Shown here: positions 15,822 to 25,396 of the stretch, piece by piece
Layout: each line of letters begins with the position of its first letter
How positions within the stretch are numbered: the stretch's first letter is position 1
NCBI RefSeq assembly: GCF_900167465.1
Contig: NZ_FUWR01000025.1
Span: forward strand, 1-37,372
Reading direction: 5' to 3'
DNA length: 37,372 bases
From: Trichlorobacter thiogenes
GTDB lineage: Bacteria > Desulfobacterota > Desulfuromonadia > Geobacterales > Pseudopelobacteraceae
The notes under the pieces: generated by a model
Told to the model about the DNA's origin: nothing
The model's database searches: none
The model's input: only the letters and a program-made list of their open reading frames with translations
Position numbers and translations under genes: made by a program

Positions 15822-16100
15822 ATGGCAACAGCAACTGCACGACACATCCTGGTAACAACTGAAGAGGAATGCTTGAAGCTGAAGACAGAGATAGAGGCTG
15901 GCGCTGATTTTGGCGAGGTGGCCAAGCTCAACTCATCCTGCCCATCCCGGATGCGGGGTGGTGATCTGGGGGCGTTTGGTCCCGGTCAGATGGTAAAGGA
16001 ATTTGATGAAGTGGTCTTTAGCGGTGAGATCGGCAAGGTACTGGGGCCGGTCAAGACACAGTTTGGCTATCACCTGATTGAGATCACTAAACGCTGGTAA
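15822..16100 (+). CDS. parvulin-type peptidyl-prolyl cis-trans isomerase
   Basis: A 92-residue single-domain parvulin (PpiC/Rotamase family) that speeds proline isomerisation during protein folding. It shows the family pattern ARHILV at the start, DFGEVAKLNSSCPS in the middle, and GGDLGAFGPGQMV..EF and FGYHLIEIT toward the end. It has no signal peptide, so it is probably cytoplasmic. The ATG has AAAGGAG eight bases upstream and follows trpE by 20 bp, suggesting cotranscription. A GC-rich hairpin follows the stop codon. Confidence 0.93.
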   Translation: MATATARHILVTTEEECLKLKTEIEAGADFGEVAKLNSSCPSRMRGGDLGAFGPGQMVKEFDEVVFSGEIGKVLGPVKTQFGYHLIEITKRW

Positions 16101-16110
16101 AACAGAAACT

Positions 16111-16149
16111 AACCCCCCTCAGTCCCCCCTTGTCAGGGGGGAGGGGTTT
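16111..16149. terminator. GC-rich hairpin after the parvulin gene
   Basis: Nested inverted repeats: AACCCC/GGGGTT outside and CCCCCCT/AGGGGGG inside around TGTC. Sequences of this kind occur as dispersed intergenic repeats in many bacteria. It lies between convergent genes and could terminate both. Confidence 0.7.
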
Positions 16150-16176
16150 GGTGCATGGCAAACAGGCGGTTTGTGG

Positions 16177-16434
16177 CTAGGCCGCCAGCTCTTTTACCTT
16201 TTTTGTCCGCTTGGGAGTTGCACGGACCTTTTCAGTCGGGGCGCTTTCCACCAAGGCTACAAAGTCGGCCGGATCACCCGGCCGCAGGCTGGCATAATGG
16301 GAAGAGGCGATCTTCCTGATAATACCATCACTGAACTGAATGGTTGCTTTCAGGGCAGCTACTTCGGTTATTTTACCAACGCCCCATGCTGCTGCTCCAG
16401 GGTGGATGACAACGGCTCCTGTTTTGATAATCAT
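16177..16434 (-). CDS. DUF3553-like protein (85 aa)
   Basis: A small protein beginning MIIKTGAVVIHPGAAAWGVG, with the beta-strand pattern (GAVVIHP, WGVGKI, IQFSDGIIRKI) of the DUF3553 family, whose function is unknown. The C-terminus is a basic tail (ATPKRTKKVKEL) that could bind nucleic acid. The ATG at 16434 has AAGGAG six bases upstream, so a longer frame starting near 16575 is rejected. It diverges from tex across about 110 bp and converges with the parvulin gene. Confidence 0.75.
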   Translation of the reverse strand: MIIKTGAVVIHPGAAAWGVGKITEVAALKATIQFSDGIIRKIASSHYASLRPGDPADFVALVESAPTEKVRATPKRTKKVKELAA

Positions 16435-16544
16435 GGTTTCTCCTTGTCTGAAACTGTTTAACAGTACGCCGTTGTCGCACGAATAGATAGGTTTATTACC
16501 TTGCAGGTCACTCCTTACTACCCAAGATCCGGGGATTATCCAGA

Positions 16545-18842
16545 ATGGCATTGAATCAACAACAGCTTGCAGCAATAGAAAAAATTATTATTGAAGAAAC
16601 CGGTCTGAAGTCCGGCCAGGTCACCAATACCATTAACCTGTTGCAGGAAGGGGCCACCGTCCCCTTTATCGCCCGTTACCGCAAGGAACAGACCGGCGAG
16701 CTGGATGAGGTGCAGATCCGTACGGTTGAGGAGCGGCTGGCCTATTTTACGGAACTGGAGGCTCGGCGGCAGACCATTCTGGCGTCGATTGAAGAGCAGG
16801 GTAAGCTGACCCCTGAGCTGAAGGCCCGCATTGAAACTACCCGCCAGAAGACCGAGCTGGAAGACCTTTATCTGCCGTACAAACCCAAACGCCGTACCAA
16901 GGCCACCATTGCCAAGGAACGGGGGCTTGAGCCGTTGGCTGATCTGATGGCCGCCCAGGCGTTGACCAGTGGCAGTGCCCTGGAGGCTGCCGCCCTGTTT
17001 GTTGATCCTGAAAAGGAGGTGCCCACCCCTGAGGCTGCTCTGGAAGGGGCTGGTCATATCCTGGCTGAGCGGTTGGCTGATGATGCTGACTGCCGGGCCA
17101 TGGTGCGTCGCCTGACCTGGGAGCAGGGGGTGATGGCCACCAAGGTTGCGTCGGACAAGAAGGAACAGGTCACCAAGTTTGAGATGTACTATGATTATCA
17201 GGAGCCGCTGAAGGAGATCCCTTCCCACCGGATGCTGGCCATGCGGCGGGGCGAAAAGGAAGAGGTGCTGCGGCTTGGGTTGCAGGTGCCCCAGGTGGAG
17301 ATCATGGCTGGCCTCAAGCATCGATTGATCAAGGGCGAGAGTATCTTTAAGCCTTGGCTGGAGGCGGTGGCTGAAGATGCCTACAAACGTTTGATCGCCA
17401 CATCAATAGAGGTTGAGCTGCGCTTGCAGGCTAAGGATCTTGCTGATGAGGCGGCCATTGCCATCTTTGCCAAGAACCTGAAAAATCTGCTGCTGGCGCC
17501 ACCTGCCGGAGGCAGAAGGGTGCTGGGGATTGATCCTGGTCTGCGTACCGGTTCCAAGCTGGCAGCGGTGGATCAGACCGGCAGGTTTCTGGAGCATGTC
17601 ACCATCTATCCCCATACCGGCGCTGGCCGGGTGGATCAGGCCAGAGCAGACCTGCTGCGGCTGGTTGAGGCCCACGGGATTGAGATGATTGCCATTGGCA
17701 ACGGCACTGCCGGGCGGGAGATGGAGCTGTTCACCAAAGAGACCCTGTCCAAGGCAGGCAGGCATCTGCCGGTGGTGATGGTCAGTGAGGCCGGGGCCAG
17801 TATCTATTCTGCCTCGGAGATCGCCCGGGAGGAGTTCCCTGAGCTGGACCTGACCGTGCGGGGGGCGATCTCCATTGCCCGCCGTCTGCAGGACCCGCTG
17901 GCAGAGCTGGTCAAGGTTGATCCCAAGAGCATTGGCGTGGGTCAGTACCAGCATGATGTTAATCAGACCATGCTCAAGAAGAGTCTGGATGAGGTGGTTG
18001 AATCAGGGGTTAACTACGTCGGGGTGGATCTGAACACCGCTTCCTGGGCGCTGCTGTCCTATGTGGCAGGGGTTGGCCCGGCCCTGGGCAAGGCCATTGC
18101 CCGTCACCGTGATGAAAACGGTCCGTTCAGTTCCCGCAAAGGTCTGCTGAAGGTGTCCCGTTTTGGTGCCAAGGCCTTTGAACAGGCTGCCGGATTTCTG
18201 CGTATCCGTGGCGGAAAACATCCCCTGGATAACTCTGCCGTTCACCCGGAACGGTATCCACTGGTGGAACAGATGGCCAAAGATCTGGGAGTCTCCCTTG
18301 AGGAACTGACCAAAACCCCTGGGCTGGCTGAAAAGATTGACCTGAAGAAGTATGTGAGTGATCAAGTGGGGCTGCCGACCCTGCGGGATATCCTGGAAGA
18401 GCTGAAAAAGCCGGGCCGCGACCCCCGTCAGCAGTTCCAGACCGCTGACTTCCGGGGTGATATCCGTGAGATCAGCGACCTGCAGGAAGGGATGATCCTG
18501 CAGGGGGTGGTGACCAACGTGACCGCCTTTGGCGCCTTTGTGGATATCGGGGTACACCAGGATGGTTTGGTGCATGTCAGCCATCTGGCCAACCGTTTTA
18601 TCAAAGACCCCAATGATGCGGTGCAGGTGGGGCAGGTTGTCAAAGTCAAGGTGCTGTCTGCTGATCCGCAGCGCAAGCGGATCGCTCTGTCCATCAAAGA
18701 AGCTGAGCCCGGCGGGGCAGCGGTTCGTAAACCAGCACCCCCAGTTGCCCAGCCCAGGCAGGAACCAAAGCTTACCTCAGGCGGCCTTGATCTGAGCGCC
18801 CTGCAAAAAGCCGGATTTCGGGTGTCAGTGTCGTCATCCTGA
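16545..18842 (+). CDS. tex: Tex-family RNA-binding transcription accessory protein
   Basis: A 765-residue homologue of Tex/YhgF, a cytoplasmic nucleic-acid-binding protein linked to transcription. Length and domain order are as in the family: an N-terminal Tex helical region (about 1-320), a YqgF/RNase H-like domain starting at RVLGIDPGLRTG (about 325-450), helix-hairpin-helix elements (YVAGVGPALGKAIARHR, about 505-560), and a C-terminal S1 domain (about 646-715, VVTNVTAFGAFVDIGVHQDG). The ATG at 16545 is preceded by GGGGA. It is a single gene followed by a terminator at 18871. Confidence 0.95.
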   Translation: MALNQQQLAAIEKIIIEETGLKSGQVTNTINLLQEGATVPFIARYRKEQTGELDEVQIRTVEERLAYFTELEARRQTILASIEEQGKLTPELKARIETTRQKTELEDLYLPYKPKRRTKATIAKERGLEPLADLMAAQALTSGSALEAAALFVDPEKEVPTPEAALEGAGHILAERLADDADCRAMVRRLTWEQGVMATKVASDKKEQVTKFEMYYDYQEPLKEIPSHRMLAMRRGEKEEVLRLGLQVPQVEIMAGLKHRLIKGESIFKPWLEAVAEDAYKRLIATSIEVELRLQAKDLADEAAIAIFAKNLKNLLLAPPAGGRRVLGIDPGLRTGSKLAAVDQTGRFLEHVTIYPHTGAGRVDQARADLLRLVEAHGIEMIAIGNGTAGREMELFTKETLSKAGRHLPVVMVSEAGASIYSASEIAREEFPELDLTVRGAISIARRLQDPLAELVKVDPKSIGVGQYQHDVNQTMLKKSLDEVVESGVNYVGVDLNTASWALLSYVAGVGPALGKAIARHRDENGPFSSRKGLLKVSRFGAKAFEQAAGFLRIRGGKHPLDNSAVHPERYPLVEQMAKDLGVSLEELTKTPGLAEKIDLKKYVSDQVGLPTLRDILEELKKPGRDPRQQFQTADFRGDIREISDLQEGMILQGVVTNVTAFGAFVDIGVHQDGLVHVSHLANRFIKDPNDAVQVGQVVKVKVLSADPQRKRIALSIKEAEPGGAAVRKPAPPVAQPRQEPKLTSGGLDLSALQKAGFRVSVSSS

Positions 18843-18870
18843 GTGGGGCTCGCATCATCGAGAATAAAGC

Positions 18871-18919
18871 CGGTCAAGGCAGTGCAAGCAACATGCAGGT
18901 AGCCTTGGCCGTTTTTTTT
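18871..18919 (+). terminator. rho-independent terminator of tex
   Basis: Arms CGGTCAAGGC and GCCTTGGCCG, followed by a run of eight T residues. The loop is fairly long (about 20 nt). Confidence 0.8.
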
Positions 18920-19003
18920 GTAGAACAGGTCAGGGAGTGAATATTACATTATATTGCTATGTTGTATATTTTCAAAAAGCTGTTATATAAAATCTGAGAC
19001 TGA

Positions 19004-19050
19004 TGTTTGTCCTCTGTTTGTCTGTTTTTATTAATGTAGAAGGACAAACA
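19004..19050. promoter_or_regulatory. perfect 10-bp inverted repeat upstream of the first NHL gene
   Basis: TGTTTGTCCT (19004-19013) and AGGACAAACA (19041-19050) are exact reverse complements separated by 27 bases, about 100 bp before the start codon. It could be a regulator-binding site or an RNA hairpin in the leader. The surrounding 18920-19151 is AT-rich and otherwise shows no gene. Confidence 0.45.
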
Positions 19051-19151
19051 AGGCCTTTTTGCGGTTATACCTGGGCTGGTAGGCTAACTTGTTTTATCCG
19101 TCTTTTATTTTGCTTTTGTGCATATATTCTACTGTCTGGAGGAAACAGGTT

Positions 19152-21938
19152 ATGAAAAAGACTGGTCTGATGTTGTTCTGTACTCTTATGGTGGTACTGG
19201 CAATGAGCGTGACAACGGTATTTGGAGGTGGAGGTAGCCCTCCGCTCACCTCGGCTTCTCCCTGGCCGGGGAATTTTCCGGCTGTGGAACAGACCATCAG
19301 CCTGTCATGTAATAGTTGCGACTCCACTCACTACTGTCTGGGCAGCGGCTGCACCAACTTTGCCACGTACAACAGCTCTATCAATCTTAACAGCTCGACA
19401 GTTCTCCGTTTTTATTCAGTCGGCCCTGCGGGAACGGAACCGGTCCGCAGTTATGATTACACACTGGATCCCAACCTTACATACAAGTCAACAGTCTATT
19501 GGCCCAGTGACAAAACTGCTTGGAGTTTTAACAACCCCCATGATCTTGCCATGAGCAGCGATGGTTCTGTTATTTACCTCTTGGATACCAATAATCACCG
19601 TGTACAGAAGTTTGACAGCAATGGCTATCTGATCCTGTCCTTCGGCAGTTACGGCAGCGGAAACGGCCAGTTTAAGGTCCCCAAGGGGATTGCCCTTTCT
19701 CGTGATAATGCCTACCTCTACGTGGCCGACACCAATAACAACCGGATTCAGGTGTTTGACAATAATGGTAGTTATATTAGACAGTTTGGTTCCTATGGTA
19801 GCGGAGATGGTAAATTACAATATCCAGAGGGGTTGAGCGTTGACAACAGCGGAAATGTCTACGTGGCAGATACTAATAATAATCGTGTTCAAAAATTCGA
19901 TAACAGCGGTGCATTTTCCCTTAAAATAGGTTCCTACGGTTCATCAAATGGCCAATTTAATGCTCCAGGCGCTGTGGCGTTGGACAGTAGCAACACTATC
20001 TATGTGGCTGACAGCTACAACAACCGTATCCAGAAGTTTGATGTAAACGGAGCCTATGTAGGCCAGTGGAACAGCCAGGGGTCTGCAGGCGGTAAACTGA
20101 GTAGCCCCATCCGCTTAACAGTGGATGCAAGCAACAATATTTATGTGTCTGACCTCTGGAATAATCAGATTCAGAAATTCGACACTACCGGAACGTATCT
20201 TGCCAAATACGGAACTCCCGGCAGCGGTGCAGGCCAGTTTGCGGCTCCCTATGGAATAGCCGTCAGCAGCAATGGGCGTATCTATGTTGCAGACAAAGAC
20301 AACCAGCGCCTTCAGGTCTTTAATATAGCTTATCCGGCTTCATCGCAGCTGTGGGGGACAACAGGCACTGATATCGGCAGCTTTTATGCTCCTTCAGCTG
20401 TGGCAGTTGATACAAACGGTAATCTGTATGTGGCTGATACCTACAATCATCGGATCCAGAAGTTTGACAGCAGTGGTTCATATCTTAATGACTGGGGCAT
20501 GATTGGATCTGGAGAGATGCAGTTTAATCAGCCCTTTGGAATTGCCGTTGATAGTTATGGGGCCATGTATGTGGCTGACACCCAGAACCATAGAATCCAG
20601 AAAATTAACAGTGACGGCAGCTATGGCGGCACCATAGGCAGTGCATTCAGCTATCCCAAAGGGGTGGCTGTTGACAGCAGCAATAATCTGTATGTGGCTG
20701 ATACTCGGAATAATCAGGTCAAAAAATATAGCAGCGCCGGCACACTGCTTCTTACGTTCGGCTCATTCGGCTCGGAGAACGGGCAGTTTTTCAATCCGGG
20801 TGGTGTGGCTGTTGACAATAGCGGCTCTATTTATGTGGCTGACACCTGGAATAATCGGATCCAGAAATTTGATGGCGCAGGTGCCCACCTCCTTTCGTTC
20901 GGTACAGAAGGTGCTGCAGCAGGTGACCTGAGTTTACCGGATGGTGTAGCGGTTGACGCTAATGGTATAGTCTACGTTGCTGATACCTATAACAACCGTA
21001 TCCAGACGTTTACCGGTAACGGCACCTTTATCAGCCAACTGTCCGTTGCAGGTTCAGGTGCCGGGCAGACATCCTGGCCTTCCGGTGTTGCAGTGGCTGC
21101 CACTGGTATGATGTATGTGGCAGATACCTATAACAACCGTGTCCAGAAGTTTGAGCCGTTGTCTGTGCCCGGCGTTCCGACCATAGGCACTGCCGTTGCA
21201 GGTAGTGCCCAGGCAACGGTCAGCTTCATGCCGCCATCTGCCACAGGTGGTAACCAGATCCTTTCCTATACCGTAACCTCCAGCCCCGGAGCCATCACTG
21301 GCACAGGCAGTGCAAGCCCCATAACCGTTAGCGGATTGACTAACGGCACCCCGTATACTTTTACGATTACCGCAATCAATGCTGTTGGTGCCGGTTCGGC
21401 GTCATCTGCATCAAATAGTGTGACACCGACTGATGGCACTAACAAGACCCTCACTCTCACCATCGCAGGCAGCGGGACTGGCACAGTCACCAGCGACCCG
21501 GCAGGGATAAGCTGCGGCAGCAGTTGCAGCGCGCAGTTCGCCACCGGAATGACAGTAACTCTCATCCCGTCAGCTTCAGGCTCTGACTTCAGCGGCTGGT
21601 CCGGCGCCTGCACCAATGCCAGCGGCAACTGCCTTGTTACCATGGATGCAGCCAAATCAGCCACAGCAACCTTTGATGTTCTGGATAACCTGCGTATCGG
21701 CAGCATCAGCTACGGTACTCTGAACAGTGCCTATAGTGCCGCCACAGCGGGGAGTGTCATTAAGATGCGTAACATTGATTTCATAGAAAGCCTGTTGTTG
21801 GGGGGAGGGTTTAGCTTGACTCTGCAGGGGGGCTATGCCGAAGGCTTTGGCAGCCGCAGCGGCTACACCGGCATTGATGGTACGGTAACCCTGAGCGAGT
21901 CCGGCACGGTGACCGTTGACGGGATTGTGATCAAGTAA
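19152..21938 (+). CDS. secreted NHL-repeat protein 1 (two six-repeat propellers, FN3, InlB-B-like)
   Basis: A 928-residue protein with a signal peptide (MKKTGLMLFCTLMVVLAMSV). The order is: a chitobiase/beta-hexosaminidase C-terminal-like domain (about 30-120, THYCLGSGCTNF); 12 NHL repeats (about 130-670, each with GVAVD..YVADT.NNRIQKF); an FN3 domain (about 672-762); a divergent InlB B-repeat-like domain (about 763-840, GWSGACTNASGNC); and a C-terminal module (about 846-928) shared with two other proteins in this window. Twelve NHL repeats suggest two six-bladed propellers. It is probably secreted or cell-surface, with a binding role; no enzyme motif is seen. The ATG has GGAGG nine bases upstream; a longer frame from 19089 is less likely. 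Confidence 0.9.
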   Translation: MKKTGLMLFCTLMVVLAMSVTTVFGGGGSPPLTSASPWPGNFPAVEQTISLSCNSCDSTHYCLGSGCTNFATYNSSINLNSSTVLRFYSVGPAGTEPVRSYDYTLDPNLTYKSTVYWPSDKTAWSFNNPHDLAMSSDGSVIYLLDTNNHRVQKFDSNGYLILSFGSYGSGNGQFKVPKGIALSRDNAYLYVADTNNNRIQVFDNNGSYIRQFGSYGSGDGKLQYPEGLSVDNSGNVYVADTNNNRVQKFDNSGAFSLKIGSYGSSNGQFNAPGAVALDSSNTIYVADSYNNRIQKFDVNGAYVGQWNSQGSAGGKLSSPIRLTVDASNNIYVSDLWNNQIQKFDTTGTYLAKYGTPGSGAGQFAAPYGIAVSSNGRIYVADKDNQRLQVFNIAYPASSQLWGTTGTDIGSFYAPSAVAVDTNGNLYVADTYNHRIQKFDSSGSYLNDWGMIGSGEMQFNQPFGIAVDSYGAMYVADTQNHRIQKINSDGSYGGTIGSAFSYPKGVAVDSSNNLYVADTRNNQVKKYSSAGTLLLTFGSFGSENGQFFNPGGVAVDNSGSIYVADTWNNRIQKFDGAGAHLLSFGTEGAAAGDLSLPDGVAVDANGIVYVADTYNNRIQTFTGNGTFISQLSVAGSGAGQTSWPSGVAVAATGMMYVADTYNNRVQKFEPLSVPGVPTIGTAVAGSAQATVSFMPPSATGGNQILSYTVTSSPGAITGTGSASPITVSGLTNGTPYTFTITAINAVGAGSASSASNSVTPTDGTNKTLTLTIAGSGTGTVTSDPAGISCGSSCSAQFATGMTVTLIPSASGSDFSGWSGACTNASGNCLVTMDAAKSATATFDVLDNLRIGSISYGTLNSAYSAATAGSVIKMRNIDFIESLLLGGGFSLTLQGGYAEGFGSRSGYTGIDGTVTLSESGTVTVDGIVIK

Positions 21939-21974
21939 GTCAGGTGGTTTGCGTTTGCTCTCTGAATGCAGTGC

Positions 21975-22003
21975 GCAAGGGGGGCTTGATGCCCCCCACT
22001 TGC
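21975..22003 (+). terminator. hairpin after NHL protein 1
   Basis: A perfect GGGGGGC/GCCCCCC stem around TTGAT, extended by GCAAG/CTTGC. It is not followed by a strong T run. The rest of the gap to 22134 is AT-rich and shows no gene. Confidence 0.65.
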
Positions 22004-22134
22004 TATTCAATTTGCTGATATATTTTGCTTTTTGGTAAAATACTGTAAATTGTGCGGGAAACTTGCTATAGGGATTCATGTCTTGAGGTATATGTCTCAT
22101 CAATACTATGTGTTTTGATTCTGGAGGGATAGTA

Positions 22135-25100
22135 ATGCAGCGATTGTTTTTGGCAGTATGGATGGTTCTTGCTCTTACGCTATTTACCGGTTTACATTCA
22201 CTTGCATCTGCAGAAGACCTTACCATTACCATTGTCGGCACCAACAGCGGCAGCGTAACGGTTAATAACGATACCTCAAAGGTCTGCAGTAGCGGTACCT
22301 GCACCTATAGCTTTTCCTACGGAGATTTACTGACATTGAAGGCCGCACCTACCGGGGCGTTTTTTGATGGCTGGTCCGGTACCTGTGCTGGAACCAATAC
22401 AAACTGTACGATTACAATGACTACTGACATAAGCGTTACCGCCAGCTTTACCCCGGTCCCGCCGCTGACCAGTCCAACCCCCTGGATGGGCAGCTATCCT
22501 GCGGGCCAGCAGGTGAGCCTTGCTTGCAGTGATGCTGCCGTATGCACCGGTACCAGCTACTGCCTTGGTGAAGGCTGCAGCCCGGCTATTGCATACAGTA
22601 GTCCGATCGTTTTCAGCGGAACCGGCAGCCAGGTGCTGCGCTTCCGTTCCACTGACAACCAGAATGCGGTAGAGCCGATCCGTACCCATCGCTATTATAC
22701 TGACAGTACATTTACCTATCGCTTTGACCGGCTTTGGCCTCAGTCTGAGCAGCTCTGGTATTTTCAGTCGCCCCGATCCATTGCCCTTGATGGGGATGGT
22801 AACATCTATGTGGCTGACACTGACAACCACCGGATACTGAAGTTTGATTACCGTGGCAATTTCATTGATCAATGGGGGCCGGTTGGATTCAGCTATCCAT
22901 CAGGCATTGCGGTGGATGGTAGCAATACAGTCTATATTGCGGATACCAGCAACAATACCATAAAAAAATACAGCTCTGATGGCAGCTACCTTGCCTCCAT
23001 AGGGGCGTTTGGCACAGGTCAGGGGCAGCTCAAGGGCCCTCGGGCTGTTGCTGTGGACAGCAGCGGTAATGTCTATGTGGCTGATACGGGCAATAACCGT
23101 ATCCAGAAGTTTGCTGCAAACGGTACGTTTCTCTGGCAGCTGGGGGAATCGGGCAGCGGCAACGGCCAGTTTAACCAGCCCCAGGGGATCAGTGTGGACA
23201 GCAGTGGCAGTGTCTATGTCTCTGACACCGGCAACAACCGGGTGCAGAAGTTTGTTGTCAGCGGAGATATCGTTGTCTACAGCACCCAATGGGGAAGCCT
23301 GGGCAGTGCTACAAATCAGTTGAATGCACCAGGCCAGATACATGCCAACAGTGACGGTATGATTTATCTGGCAGATAAGGGGAATAACAGGATTCTGGTG
23401 TTCAGTAACACCGGCGTGTATAGCGCTACCCTGGGGGCGAATGGACAGGGGGATGGGCAGTTCAGCTGGCCAATGGGGGTTGCAAAGGACAGTAAAGGCT
23501 ATGTCTATGTTGCTGATACTTCGAACGACCGGATTCAGCAACTGACAACAGCCGGATTGTTTATTAAACAGCTGGCAGTGGCAAGCAGCGCTGATGGAGC
23601 ATTTCGTTCACCTGTTGGTATTGCCCGTGATGCTTCCGGCAATTTCTATGTTGCTGATACCGCCAACCACAGGATTCAGAAGTTCAGCAGCAGTGGTGAC
23701 TTTGTGGCCAGCTGGGGCAGTTTTGGCAGTGGAGATCTTCAGTTCAGTTTTCCCAATGCTGTTGCTATTGATGCTTCCGGCCATATCTTTGTGGCTGATA
23801 CCCTGAACCACCGGATCCAGAAGCTGAACAGCAACGGCGTGTTTGTTGCCACTTGGGGCAGCTACGGAAGCAGTGGAACAGCCAAATTTGATCGTCCTTC
23901 CGGTATTGCCGTGGATAGTCAGGGCTTTGTCTATGTGACAGACCTTAACAACAAGCGGGTGCAGAAATTTACCAATGCTGGAGGGTATGATACTGAATGG
24001 GGCGGGGCAGGCTCTGGTGACGGAAAGTTTAATGCTCCACGGGGGATTGCGATTGACAGCAGTGATGCGGTCTATGTGGCAGATTCCGGCAATAACCGGA
24101 TTCAGAAATTTACCAACACTGGAGGCTTTGTTGCTGCCTGGGCTGGCTTGGTGTACAACCCGCACAGTGTTGCGGTTGGTGCAGACGGTAGCGTCTATGC
24201 CTCTGGACCTTCCACCAACAGCATCGTGAAAATTACCAGTAGCGGTCAGTTGAGCACAAGCTGGGGCTCATTGGGTAGTGGCAACGGCCAGCTCAATAAT
24301 CCGGGCGGTGTTATGGTGGACAACAGCAACAACCTCTATGTGGTTGATACGGATAATCATCGCATCCAGCGTTTTGCCCCGGTTCTGGTGCCCGGTGCGC
24401 CGACCATCGGCACGGCAACCGCCGGTAACGGGGAGGCTATCGTCAGTTTTGAAGCACCTGCAAATAACGGTGGTAATGTCATAACCTACTACACGGTGAC
24501 CTCCAACCCCGGCAACATAACTGCTTCAGACAGCGTCAGTCCAATCACGGTTACCGGACTGACTAACGGCACCGCCTATACCTTTACCGTGACGGCAACC
24601 AATGTGGCAGGCAGTGGTCAGGCATCGGCAGCCTCAAACAGCGTAACCCCTCTGCAGCCGACAGTTACCCTGGCGGTCTCACTACCGGCTGTTGTGGGGA
24701 ATGCGGGCAGCGGCAGCGTGACCAGCAATCCGTCCGGCATTGCTTGCCAAAGTGGTTCTTCTGCCGGCTGTAGCGCTTCCTTTGCACAAGACAGCAGTGT
24801 GGAATTAACGGCCTCGCCGAATGGCATTTCTCTCTTTGGCTCCTGGACAGGTTGTGCCTCTGTTAACCAGAATATCTGTACAGTTGAGGCAGATGCAAAC
24901 AAAACGGTTTCAGCCCTGTTTTTACTTTCGCCCAAGGCAAAGATCGGCGTTAATACGTTCAGCAGTTTTGATGCCGCCTACGATGGGGCAGGAGATAATG
25001 CGGTTGTACAGTTGCTTGAAGATGCCCTGCCGTTCAATCGTACCATCAATAAGCCGCTGACGCTGCAGGGGGGGCATCTTGCCGGTTTAGATAACCGTGG

Positions 25101-25206
25101 CAACGGGTTTACCACCCTTGAAGGGACGTCGTTAATTATCGGCAGCGGTAAGCTGGTTGCTGACCGGATTGTCATTAAAGGGGCTTCAACTGTTATTTTA
25201 GAGTGA
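22135..25206 (+). CDS. secreted NHL-repeat protein 2
   Basis: A 1023-residue paralogue of the proteins at 19152 and 29835. A signal peptide ends near LASAED. It alone has an additional InlB-B-like repeat at the N-terminus (about 24-110, GWSGTCAGTNTNC), followed by the chitobiase-C-like domain (about 112-200, TSYCLGEGCSP), 12 NHL repeats (about 208-750), FN3 (about 751-845), a second InlB-B-like repeat (about 850-930) and the common C-terminal module (about 935-1023). The ATG at 22135 is preceded by GGAGGG. It is likely a surface or extracellular binding protein; function is unknown. Confidence 0.9.
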   Translation: MQRLFLAVWMVLALTLFTGLHSLASAEDLTITIVGTNSGSVTVNNDTSKVCSSGTCTYSFSYGDLLTLKAAPTGAFFDGWSGTCAGTNTNCTITMTTDISVTASFTPVPPLTSPTPWMGSYPAGQQVSLACSDAAVCTGTSYCLGEGCSPAIAYSSPIVFSGTGSQVLRFRSTDNQNAVEPIRTHRYYTDSTFTYRFDRLWPQSEQLWYFQSPRSIALDGDGNIYVADTDNHRILKFDYRGNFIDQWGPVGFSYPSGIAVDGSNTVYIADTSNNTIKKYSSDGSYLASIGAFGTGQGQLKGPRAVAVDSSGNVYVADTGNNRIQKFAANGTFLWQLGESGSGNGQFNQPQGISVDSSGSVYVSDTGNNRVQKFVVSGDIVVYSTQWGSLGSATNQLNAPGQIHANSDGMIYLADKGNNRILVFSNTGVYSATLGANGQGDGQFSWPMGVAKDSKGYVYVADTSNDRIQQLTTAGLFIKQLAVASSADGAFRSPVGIARDASGNFYVADTANHRIQKFSSSGDFVASWGSFGSGDLQFSFPNAVAIDASGHIFVADTLNHRIQKLNSNGVFVATWGSYGSSGTAKFDRPSGIAVDSQGFVYVTDLNNKRVQKFTNAGGYDTEWGGAGSGDGKFNAPRGIAIDSSDAVYVADSGNNRIQKFTNTGGFVAAWAGLVYNPHSVAVGADGSVYASGPSTNSIVKITSSGQLSTSWGSLGSGNGQLNNPGGVMVDNSNNLYVVDTDNHRIQRFAPVLVPGAPTIGTATAGNGEAIVSFEAPANNGGNVITYYTVTSNPGNITASDSVSPITVTGLTNGTAYTFTVTATNVAGSGQASAASNSVTPLQPTVTLAVSLPAVVGNAGSGSVTSNPSGIACQSGSSAGCSASFAQDSSVELTASPNGISLFGSWTGCASVNQNICTVEADANKTVSALFLLSPKAKIGVNTFSSFDAAYDGAGDNAVVQLLEDALPFNRTINKPLTLQGGHLAGLDNRGNGFTTLEGTSLIIGSGKLVADRIVIKGASTVILE

Positions 25207-25264
25207 TTTTGAGGTTCTGCTTTTCTGGAAGACTGGCAGATACGTCTGTTTTCCGGTTTGTAAG

Positions 25265-25294
25265 CGGCTGTCGGTCCTGTTGGGCTGGCAGCCG
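25265..25294 (+). terminator. possible terminator after NHL protein 2
   Basis: A CGGCTG/CAGCCG stem with an 18-nt interior and TTTT directly after it. It lies in the 190-bp gap before the regulator gene. Confidence 0.5.
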
Positions 25295-25396
25295 TTTTGT
25301 GCGTTTAAGGGGCGCTGTAACTGTCTGTTCGTGTCTGATGAGAGCAAATATCTGTTTCGTTGCTATTGAAAAAAAACTGCATTATTCTCTTTTGCC

